A stretch of 64,000 bases of DNA from Lasiosphaeris hirsuta (Eukaryota; Ascomycota; Sordariomycetes; Sordariales; Lasiosphaeriaceae): the NCBI GenBank assembly GCA_030549175.1, contig JAUKUA010000004.1, positions 1 through 64,000 on the forward strand. Direction: 5' to 3'. The position numbers and the translations under genes were made by a program. Below are positions 49,222 to 58,309 of the stretch, one piece after another; position 1 is the stretch's first letter; each line of letters starts with the position of its first letter. A model generated the notes under the pieces. It was given only the letters and a program-made list of their open reading frames with translations, had not been told where the DNA came from and did no database searches.

Positions 49222-49382
49222 GCCTGTGTTGGAGGTGGTGCCCCACCTCGAGGGTGCAGGGTGCACACGCCACCTCGCCTAGCTAGTGCCTTTTGGGCCA
49301 CACCCAGACAGCTGTTGCAGGGCCAGGACAACCTGGGCCACAACACTACCAAACCATCACCATTGCTCTGTCTCGCCCACAG
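49222..49382 (+). repeat. Dispersed repeat, copy B
   Basis: Plus-strand match to the complement of 32765-32945, roughly four-fifths identical by eye over 165 bases. The two copies lie 16 kb apart in inverted orientation. Confidence 0.8.
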
Positions 49383-50781
49383 CCCGCCCCGTTGTCTGTT
49401 TCCTGCAGCCTGGTGGGTGATGGGTACCTCCTAGCATGCAGAGAGGCAGGGGTCCTCGTCCAGACCTGAGGAATTGGAGGGCAACATCAAAGAGCCACAA
49501 GGCCGACGGTGGCCTAATGCGCGGAACCTCTGTGCTGGTGCGTCAACAGGAGAGAGTATGGGGTTGCTTGGCGGTACGTGCCGGGGACCAGTCTCTCTCC
49601 CCGGGCCATGTCGGCGAGGTCAACTGTCTCCAACTTTTCAATTCGCGAGGACGCCCAGAAACACCCCCATGCCTCTCTTTCGGACCCAAGACCCGGTTAC
49701 ACAGTGTCCCCCGGCTCTCGATATCTCGCCCCCCCCCCCCCCCCCTGCTCCCCTGTCTCCCAGCCGAAACTCGACGCAGGTTGGTGGTCACGCAGGTTGG
49801 TGGTCACGCAGGTTGGTGGTCACAGTAAACCTACTTGTCAGCAACTCCCCTGCAAAGAGAAGCAGGGGCGTTGAGACCAAGAGGATAGCCCACCGCCACC
49901 AAAAGCCACTGACCAGGGGAAAACAGGGGAATGATTGGAAACTTCCACGGAAATTTTTGGCATTTGCAACACATAACACACATTTGACATTGAGTGAGCA
50001 CTGGAAGCACGGGACGCGGACGGCACTAGCGCCATCCTTAGCCCGGACGAAGAGACCACCCCGACGGGTTGTGGGGTGCCACGCGCGACCTGAATGGGTA
50101 AAAAAAAAAGACAAAAAACCGCCACCAGGCCCTAATTCGATTGAAGGGTGGAAGGTTGTTTGAGGTCACTGTGTTGCCGGTGCAGCGGTGCTAAGATTAG
50201 TAGTATGTCGGTTCTCCTGGTTTTGACAAGATCTCCGGTTGGTTGTGCGAGTAGGCTTATTTTCTTTTTGCCTTCCCTTCTTCGTTTTGTCTTGGCTAGG
50301 CACGCTAGGCCAGCCTCTTTTCCCACACGAACTACCAAACTGCGAGTTCGTGAAATCGCTTAGCAATGTCACTCAGGGCCGAGCCTTCGCATTCGGTCCC
50401 GGGGATGCGGCATATCGGATACAAGCGTGCAAGCGCACACCTTTGTACCTATTATGTATGCCACCACTTGCAGCCTCCTCCTAGAATGCCCGCACATTAT
50501 TCACCGAGTCTGGTTTTTATTAAACCCTCTCGGTCTCGAGGCTCCCTCTAACCCCCATCTTCCTCTTGGTTGTTCCCTCCGGCAAATATAAAGCTTCTAC
50601 TTCAGCTCCTTCTGGCGATTCCCATGTCTTTCACGTTTTGTCTCTTCGCCCCTTAATAGTGGTAATCGGCCTGCTAATAACCCATACCTTTGCGTGGGGG
50701 TCTTCTCAGTACTGTCCCAATCTCAAGCGGGGCAGCAGACATCCAGTCATCCAACAAAGACTCCAACACCTAGATACCACG
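49383..50781. other. Intergenic region with short tandem repeat and poly-C
   Basis: No supported gene. It contains a 17-base C run (49729-49745) and a 16-bp triplicate (49775-49822). A frame open upstream of 50782 could extend the next gene to 50566, but that part has no coding character I trust. Confidence 0.45.
49775..49822 (+). repeat. 16-bp perfect tandem triplicate
   Basis: Three exact copies of CGCAGGTTGGTGGTCA, 30 bases after a 17-base C run. There is no gene context. Confidence 0.9.
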
Positions 50782-51119
50782 ATGCAGCAATTCGCAGTCG
50801 CAGTCCCAGCCATGCCACCCACGTCTACCCAGTCAGCCTCTAGTACAGCAGATGGCAAACGGTACGCTCAACATTCCGCACGCTCGTGCCGTTGAATACC
50901 CTGTGCTAATCATGTGATGCCAGTGCCGATAAATGCTCGACAACACTCGACTTCTATCTCGAAGCTCCCCTCCATCAGCTGGAAAAACTCTCGCTCCAAG
51001 GGCCCCAGTCCGCCCAGAGGGCAGGCAAGAACAAGAAGGCCAAGACTAAGACGGCCAAGGAATACCTGAAGGACTGGGACAAGACATGGGACAAGGCCAA
51101 AAACTCTGGGTCCAACTAG
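50782..51119 (+). CDS. Small hypothetical protein, basic C terminus
   Basis: Two exons (50782-50861, 50924-51119; 62-base GT-AG intron) give 91 residues. The N-terminal half is Ser/Thr/Pro-rich (VPAMPPTSTQSASSTADG). The second exon encodes CSTTLDFYLEAPLHQLEKLS and then a Lys-rich stretch (AGKNKKAKTKTAKEYLKDWD) ending KNSGSN. I recognise no family. The support is canonical splicing, consistent coding composition in exon 2 and a good start context (CACG before ATG). A small nuclear or nucleic-acid-binding protein is possible from the Lys run. An upstream in-frame start at 50566 is an alternative. Confidence 0.5.
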
Positions 51120-51411
51120 GTGCAGGTGGTCTTGGATGTTTCGTGTATTCCTTTATTCATTACCTATCTACAGGTTTCAAGTTGCTATGCTGTGTTGACT
51201 CTCCCGTCGTGTCATTCGATCTTGCCAACTGCCTGACAGGTCATGGTTGTGCACTGGTGACGTGATGCACGGACCGTGCGGGGCTGGGGGACTTACAACC
51301 TTTGAAAGAAGACGGGATTCCGTAGTAGATCTATCAATCGGCAGTGGCTTGCAGGTATCTGGGGACCTTCAAACAACGCAGGAAACAAAGTGGTGATATT
51401 TTCCCAGATTT
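51120..51411. other. Intergenic spacer
   Basis: No gene seen. Confidence 0.5.
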
Positions 51412-51870
51412 GTGCTATGGAAAAGCGGTTGCAGGAAAAAAGGCAGCGGCAGTCTGGATCTGCGGAAGTACATACCTCAGCCTCAAGGAAGGTGGTCGGC
51501 GTGTTTGATTGCTCTCCATCGCACTCTACTTCACGAGCATCACGATTTCTTCCTGGCATCTCAGTACCCTTCGGCAAGTCCGGCGTTGAGGAGGCTAGCA
51601 TCTAAGTACGCAAAGCCCGCCCGGATGTGGAGGCTCGCGATAGTATCATGACGCTATTTGAGCCCATCCTGGCTCCCCGATGTCAATGACTATGCCATCA
51701 ATGACTATGCCATCAATGACTACGCCGTCAATGACTATGCCGTCAATGCCGACCATCCGCGCCTGCGTCGAATTGTGGAGGAAAACATTGATAAACATAT
51801 TGGACAAGGTTGCACTGACAAAATAGAGCACAATACTGTCGAGGGCGCACTGGAGTTATTCAGCCGGTGA
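51412..51870 (+). pseudogene. Internally deleted relic of a conserved fungal Est1-like family
   Basis: The plus strand encodes ALHRTLLHEHHDFFLASQYP, SASPALRRLASKYAKPARMW, and then, in another frame, EARDSIMTLFEPILAP. From memory, a large fungal protein family (Est1-like helical-repeat proteins) has both blocks in this order with about 120 residues between. Here they are almost adjacent (junction near 51630), so the interior is deleted and the frame broken. A 15-bp tandem repeat follows (51683-51742), then an open stretch HPRLRRIVEENIDKHIGQGC of unknown origin. Family assignment is moderate. The damage is clear. Confidence 0.5.
51683..51742 (+). repeat. 15-bp tandem repeat, four units
   Basis: TCAATGACTATGCCA four times with C/T and A/G variants. 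In one frame it encodes NDYA(I/V) repeats inside the deleted relic. Confidence 0.9.
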
Positions 51871-54316
51871 GTTTCCTAAGCTAAAAATCGGGTTGTTTGC
51901 TAATGCGTGACCTTCCCTCTAAGGCCAAGAGGGAGATATTGAAGCACTGGAAAGGTTTTGTAGGATCTCAAAAAAATACCAGAATGCCTTTCTCGCTGCT
52001 TTGGTGCCCCTCTTTTGCTAGGAGTGTCACACGCTGACAAACAAACGGACAGGGCTGGATTCCACGACAGCCCACCCAAGCCCAGACAGGGATCTACGTC
52101 GCAGCTCTGAGCCACTGCGGCACGCCTGCCTTGTTTGGCAGGTCCCCAATCTGTGGAAGGTACCTCACAATGTGCGACTACACACAAGCATGGTCCAGGT
52201 GTCCGGGCATGTGCAGAGCCCTGACCTCATTGCTCCTACCACCTAACCACTCGGCCTAGGTGCCACCGAGACCCCCAGACCCCAGCTGGAGAGCCTGGCT
52301 GTACCACCCGCGTGGACTTTTAATGCAGGACAGACGAGAAGGCGGGCTCTGAGTGGAGCCTACCACACCCCCGAGACCTCGATCCCAACGGCAGCAGGCC
52401 TTGATTCCCCTGGCAGCTCAGCTTGACGACGGGCGGTCCAGCATCATCGAGCCCGGGCCACCTCCTCCACCCCCTACACCAGAAGCCGGTTTCAAGCCGC
52501 TGTCACATTGGGCGATGTCCAGTCTAAACATTGGAAGACTGTGATGACGGACATTGGAATACCGACAATTAGAGCACCAGCGCCATTGACAGCAATTTTC
52601 GTGATCTAAATTTAATGGCAACACGCAAAGGAACACACGGAGTCCAAGGGATAGATGCTGAGTCAGGTGGGCGAAGGATGGAAGAGAGCTGCACTTGGAC
52701 TCCAATCCACAAGACTAAGAGCAGTGGGTGGGTCCTCCTTTTTGGATTGATGCATTGCTCCAATGTTGGACGACGCAGAATGGAGAGACAACAATTGTTA
52801 GCCCTTGCCTCCATGGCCCAATATCGATCTCAGAAAGATATTTTCGCGCATCGGAACCGCCTATTGCGATACGTTGGGAGCCTGAGTGCTTTGAACCCAC
52901 TGTGGCATTAGAATTCCTGAAGGTGCTCTCGTGTCACGCTTGACAGGATAGCCGAGACAAGATCGATGAGGAGAATCACCCCCCCACTGACCCCCCAAGC
53001 GAGCCAAAAGCCATGCTTCTAACCCCAGCCTACTTGTTGATCAGCACCTGGGATTTTTCAACGGCCGGAATGCATAGTAAGAAACTTACCTATAACTGAA
53101 AATAGCCCAGAATGCACCGCCTATACTTGAGCTAAAGGCTCGGAATAGTGTAGTAGTATATTCCATTTGTTTTTCCCGCGGTGGTCTCTGGGGCCGTGGT
53201 AGGCGGGTCAACACTGACGTGATGCATTCAATTAGTACGCTGTTCAAATAACCCACGACATAGAAATAGCACTGAATGCATGTATATGGCGACATACTGT
53301 ATCTTCAACGGCTGGGCTGTGGCTTGGCCGCTGGGGACAATTGGGGCCGGCTTGTTACCGCGGACGTGTATACTGCCACACCGGCAGCGGCAAACTTGCA
53401 ATTCCTGCCGCTTGGTTCTATTGAACCAGATGGGGTCATGGGTGGGACAAATTCAACAGGGAGCTGGGTTAACCAACAATTGTGCTCCGGACAGTAGTGA
53501 CAGGGGCGGAACGAGAGGTGGCCGCACTGACGGTGGTGTTACGGCACTGGCTGACAGTATCAATCCACAATCTGTGTTCCAAGTGCCGAATTGGAATTCT
53601 GGTATCCCTTTGGATGTCGCAGTGGTAGTTGGATTATGGGTCAATTGCCACGCCGTGACGGGTGGTGCGATCAAACGAGCTGTGTGGGGGTTTGGATGGC
53701 AATCTTGTTAACAAAACGGATGTGAAAGTGGGTGTTTTGTTCAGGTGTGAAATGACTGTCAAGGGCGCACTGAAGTTTTTCTGGGTGGTCGGACGGGAGC
53801 TGAATGTTCAGAAGGGAAAGGGAATGGAATGTGATGTGGGCATTGAAGTTGGTCTGGGTAGCATTTCCTGCTCTGCCTGGAATCCAGCTTCCTCAATGGC
53901 CGGCTCCTGCTCGCCCCAGCACAAGTCACCATCATTCATGATGCTGACTCTTGCCTTCAGTGACTCTTGAGTAAGGTGCAGTACTTCGACAGGGGCCTAC
54001 CTAGATTTTCCGCTGAGAGCTGCGTTCGAGGTGTTGACGCAACAAATCCCATCATCTGGCCGTGGTTGAACTCCGGTGTCCAATCTAGATGGGCTGCACC
54101 ACCACTTCGTGCAACATCGCTTTACATCTCAAAAAGACCCCACCCTTCCTACCCGCACGCATCGTCGACCCTTGGCACGACAAAAGCGATTTCACAAGTG
54201 CGACACCAATGACCCCACCTCGTGGGTACCGTACCCTAAACCATTACCCAACCCCACTCATGGCAGCCAATCACAGGCTGCTGTGCACAGCCCCCAACAC
54301 CACAAAACCCGTGACA
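51871..54316. other. Long intergenic region
   Basis: About 2.4 kb without a gene I can support. Open frames at 52353-52544, 53280-53711 and 53662-53970 have no motif, no matching splice structure and no clear codon bias. Confidence 0.45.
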
Positions 54317-54870
54317 TCAACCCAGCTTGATCTCATTCCACGACTTCTCCCCGAAAAGCCGCCTTAAAGACCTTACCCAGCCCGACGCGCTCCCAGAGCC
54401 CGCGCTCAAGGTTACGCTGCAGCAGGAGCATAAAGTAAACGTCCCACTCGGACTCATCGCGCTCCTTGGGGATGTAGTACGTCCAGATAGGGCACTCGTC
54501 ACGTGCGAATGCCTTGGCGTCGGACACAGCCGCGAACTGCATAGAGTTAAGTTACTACGAGCTATAGCTATCTCACATAATATAGAGCGAGCTAATCTAA
54601 AGGTAAGGATACCCTAGGCAGCTTGCTAGTAAGATAGCGTCCTGAGTGTTACGGGGTAGATCCTTACGAGCCGCCTCGAGACCGCCGTGCTAGATATGGG
54701 TCATGAAATTTATCCGGTTCGTTATGTAGGGTGACTCGCCGGGCTTTCCTCCTCCCCAGACATAACTAAGCGTGACGAAGGGCTCCGGTTAACCGTCGTT
54801 ATCCAGCGGCAACGATTTCAGTATCTTGTCAGCAATATCACTGACGCTAAAGTAGGTGTCATTGATAAGG
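54317..54870 (-). pseudogene. HET-domain gene relic, deleted and RIP-like
   Basis: The minus strand starts with PFVTLSYVWGGGKPGESPYI, then NRINFMTHI-stop-HGGLEAARKDLPRN, TQDAILLASCLGYPYL and a degraded ISSLYIM block. This is the HET domain core (LSYVWG, LP-T--DAI, YLW-DSLCI). The sequence then jumps near 54545 to CPIWTYYIPKERDESEWDVY and LLLQRNLERGLWERVGLGKV, the C-terminal end of such proteins. The last residues WNEIKLG are one base out of frame (near 54350). Stops fit CAG/TGG-to-TAG change. HET genes act in heterokaryon incompatibility. This one has lost several hundred residues and cannot function. Confidence 0.75.
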
Positions 54871-54924
54871 TACCTAAACTCTACTTCTATACGGTATATA
54901 GGGCGCTACTCGTCCTTCTATTCT

Positions 54925-55107
54925 TGTCGCATAACTGCAGTGGGTGTGGCACACACGCCCTAGCCACAGCTGTGGTAAGGAGCCTAGCTCCTTGGCACAG
55001 CTCTCTCTTTTGTATATATTCGGCGCTCACGCGCCTTGCTCTCTTAGCTGGAGTAGGCTCAATTCAGTCTTCTTTTCTCTCCATTGCTCAGCTCCAGAAA
55101 TGTCAGA
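54925..55107 (+). repeat. Inverted repeat pair, left copy (LTR-like)
   Basis: Begins TGTCGCATAACTG and ends CCAGAAATGTCAGA. It contains TTTTGTATATATTCGGCGCT, a TATA-like promoter element. It matches 57135-57315 in inverse orientation with roughly nine of ten bases identical. Confidence 0.88.
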
Positions 55108-55679
55108 CGTAGTATAACGTCGTAGCATATACTATGGATATACGGGGAGTAGGGCCGGCCAGGCCTCGAGACGTAACGGAAGTCTAGGGTTGAGCGTACA
55201 TCGCGTTAGCAGAGTTAGGTCAGTTAGATACCATAGGATTAAACATTTTGATCCTAGAATTACTACAGATAGATCCGGCTCGGATACGGCCCCCGAGGAA
55301 GAGTACCATTTCCTAATGTACTCTGCCCAGACCCCTGGCCGCTATACACATTCCCGGAGTAATATTTTAAGCAATTCAAGCCCTTCTCAGCCAGTCAGCG
55401 ATCACTTCTAACGACACGAATTAGACCTGAACATCTATGATCACTCCAAAGCTCTGCCGGAGAGGAGATCTGCGCCCGCCGTCTCCCAGACCCCTATCTC
55501 TCGGCCACCCGTCCCCGAATCGAACAAAATCCCCTGATACAAAAGTCGCCCGTAGTTATTACGTTAACTGCGCTCGAAAACCTAACCATCACAATCAACG
55601 AAGTTTACACAAAGTATATTAAGGCAAAGAGCAAGATATCAAGTTAGCTTAAAGGCCCAGACCCGTTCACCCTTTTTCC
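55108..55679. other. Degenerate sequence inside the inverted repeat
   Basis: TA-rich and coding-like only in short pieces (for example RSGSDTAPEEEYHFLMYS near 55270-55320). It may be the mutated N-terminal part of the vWA relic that follows. Confidence 0.35.
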
Positions 55680-56365
55680 ATCGCTGCGGGCGTACCTAGC
55701 CGAGTTAAGGGGTTATGGCAATGGACGAGATCAGGTAAGCGGACCTAAATAGGAGTTCCTATTTTTTAAGACCGCCCTCGACTAACTCTCCCCTTTCCCC
55801 CTTCTAGTTCTTTATCGTCGACGATTCATAGTCTATGACGAAGTACCGGGACTAGCTGAATAAGATAGTCCGACTGCTTATGTATCTTCTCAAGATAGGG
55901 AAGGTGGACTCGGATGAAATGGAGCTTTACTATACCTATAGTAGGGACCGGTATATCAGGGTGAAGTCGAGCGGCTTCGAGAAGTACATTGACGAGCACG
56001 CCTTCTCGAATGACAAATGCCATATCTTTGAGAGGTTCGGCGAGATCGTGGAGGAGGTCCTGAAGACTAATAACAGGGCGAGTATCTATATTCTTATCAA
56101 CGCCCGATGGGACGTTGACCCCAAGACAACGAAGGACCTTTGTAAAGTGGATAACGTCATTAGGTAGATATTAGAAGCGATTAAGGACAAATACAAACCA
56201 AGTAACCATGTAGTGGTTCAGTTCATTCGCTTCTACGACGTAAGGGACGAGGAGGATGCATTTGGTGGAGCTGGGCTCCGGTATCTGGATGATAATTTGC
56301 CGGGGCATTTCAGAAAACAGGGCTTGGAGGTTACTAAGGTTGATATTGTTGATACGACAGATTAG
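55680..56365 (+). pseudogene. vWA-domain protein relic
   Basis: One plus-strand frame reads FFIVDDS-stop-SMTKYRD-stop-LNKIV (the metal-site D-x-S-x-S motif, broken by TAG), then LLMYLLKIGKVDSDEMELYY, KCHIFERFGEIVEEVL, ASIYILINARWDVD, and after another TAG VVVQFIRFYDVRDEEDAFGG and LRYLDDNLPGHF. It ends VDIVDTTD-stop. This is the order of a fungal von Willebrand factor A-like domain. The stops are TAG at Gln/Trp-type positions. An intron-like gap may lie near 55725-55805. It is non-functional and lies inside the inverted repeat pair. Confidence 0.65.
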
Positions 56366-57134
56366 GAGGGAGAGATGTGGTAAAGATATTGCTTGGTGGT
56401 GTTCTCAGCGAGGCAGATTTGGCTATGGGAGATCCAGCGAGGAATGGGGAAGGAGCTGGTCTCAAATACCGCCTATATTCAGACTAATTACCATATACGG
56501 CTTATCGATAGCAATACGCAAAGCGGCGGGCTCCAATCAAGGCCGTAGGCCCAGCGGGGGGACAGTGCATTCTGCATGAGCACGTACAAGGCATTCTTCA
56601 AGGTACATGGGCAAATCGCAGTGCATCTGGGAGCGGATACATAAGCCCCTCCCCCCGTCCCCTCCGCTGTTCAGCAGTTAAACACACCAAATTCTCCACC
56701 TGAGCTTTCGTACCGCCCCTCCTACTGCGCGCGCCCCGGGTCTTAACTCAGAATAAACCCCCAGCTGGAGGATTACAGATCACCATGGTAGTCTCTTCAT
56801 TCCAACCCATACCTCTCTAGGCCTCCGGACGAGTGTACCTTCAATTGAAGATGCCCGGAGTGCCATGGTATGTCTACAACGATCACTTTGACGGGTATAC
56901 GCCTAACAAACAGTCCGATATCAGCTGAGCGTCAGATTTAACTCTCTCATTGGAACGGGTGTCAGGGATACGAACACAGAGTACGGTCGAAATCGTGTGC
57001 CAGACGGCCAGGGGGTCTTTCAACTTATTTTGGCCAAGACTGAAGAGGAGCCGGCCGGATGGAGTATTGTCGAGGCTGGGGGTGTTGAAGTGCGGGCCGT
57101 AGGAAAGGTAGCGGCAACAAGACCAATTTCATAA
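56366..57134. other. Sequence between the vWA relic and the right inverted repeat
   Basis: Right after the relic's stop the same frame continues in coding-like fashion (EGDVVKILLGGVL-like), so the gene once ran a little further. From 56560 to 57130 nothing is supported. Confidence 0.4.
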
Positions 57135-57315
57135 TCTGACATTCCTGGAGCTGAGCAATGGAGAGAAAAGAAGATTGAATTGAGTCTGGTCCAGCTAAGA
57201 GAGCAAGGCACGTGAGCGCCGAATATATACAAAAGAGAGAGCTGTGCCAAGGAGCTAGGCTCCTTGCCACAGCTGTGGCTAGGGCGTGTGCCACACCCAC
57301 TACAGTTATGCGACA
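57135..57315 (-). repeat. Inverted repeat pair, right copy (LTR-like)
   Basis: Inverse of 54925-55107, with the outer end TGTCGCATAACTG at 57315. The pair spans 2.39 kb. They are either long terminal inverted repeats of a DNA element or two solo LTRs inserted head to head. Confidence 0.88.
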
Positions 57316-58309
57316 CATAAAGCTAGCATTGGCGGAAGAGAATCCAAGGGGGCGTTGACACTACCTCTTACGAGAGCACTCATGAAGAGTGCCTAACAAG
57401 GCACCGTAGCTATCATCATTTTGCCCGTAGTACATCCATCTTTCCCACATTTTCCATTCACCACCTTGTGGATGCCCCAGCTAGTCCCTGGCACCCTGAC
57501 GCCCCGCCTCTAGCTCCCCTACCATTGCCCCTAGCCCTGGCGGTAAAGCTATCGGTGTCGGACACTTGGGAAGGGAGGGAACAGGAAGGTCAGTTAAGAC
57601 ATGACCATGGGGATGATGTGGGCTTAAAGAGCGAGTATAGCTTGACAAGATAAGTTATTACCGTCATTGATGTCTACTTTGGTTAATTGGTTAGGCTGCT
57701 ACATGTCGAGCGAGCGCCTCCGACGTTTGTAGTCAGGGGGCCCTGTCACAGGACCGAGTTCGCAAAGAACGTTGGGTCAGCCATGCTCGCGGGCAATTGG
57801 GGTTTCAACTACATCACCGTCGCGTATATTGCCCTGGGATTTGGCCCGAGCGGTCTAGATTCTGGCTACGTTGAGCAAGCGGGTTCGTATAGCTGCACTA
57901 CCCTGAATAAGCGCTCACTCATCAAAAGTGTTGTTCACTGTTTGACTTCTTAATCTGGGATGGATAGTGGACTTTTATCACGCTTGGGACTTGGTTTTAA
58001 CGAGCGTGGTTTTTATATAAAGCAAAAATGAACGACTGAAGCAGCTAGAAACATCATTACCTCCCCGGCCCATTGGAAAGCTGGACGAAACAGCAGAGAA
58101 GATCAGAAGCGAGACGAAGACTCTCTTTCCATCCTTCAAACCAACCCCACACCAAGATTAGTCATCCTCCAACGTTACCTAGTGTACTCTGTCCAAGAAA
58201 AAGTCCGTCACAACACTCCGTCGCCAATCAAACGAAAACACCGACCTACGACCAACATTGTTAGCCATCAACCCCGAAACACCAAAATTTCACGACACCA
58301 AAAACATGT
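57316..58309. other. Intergenic region
   Basis: No supported gene. It is the 3' side of the protease gene. Confidence 0.45.

Noticed and set aside
51683..51742. CRISPR-like array
   Set aside because: Units are directly adjacent without spacers, and the genome is eukaryotic.
52230..52262. tRNA box A-like sequence on the minus strand (TAGGCCGAGTGGTTAGG), possible SINE
   Set aside because: No convincing box B at the right spacing, no acceptor stem and no second copy found.
54925..57315. Complete LTR retrotransposon
   Set aside because: The two repeats are inverted, not direct, and there is no gag, protease, reverse transcriptase or integrase between them.
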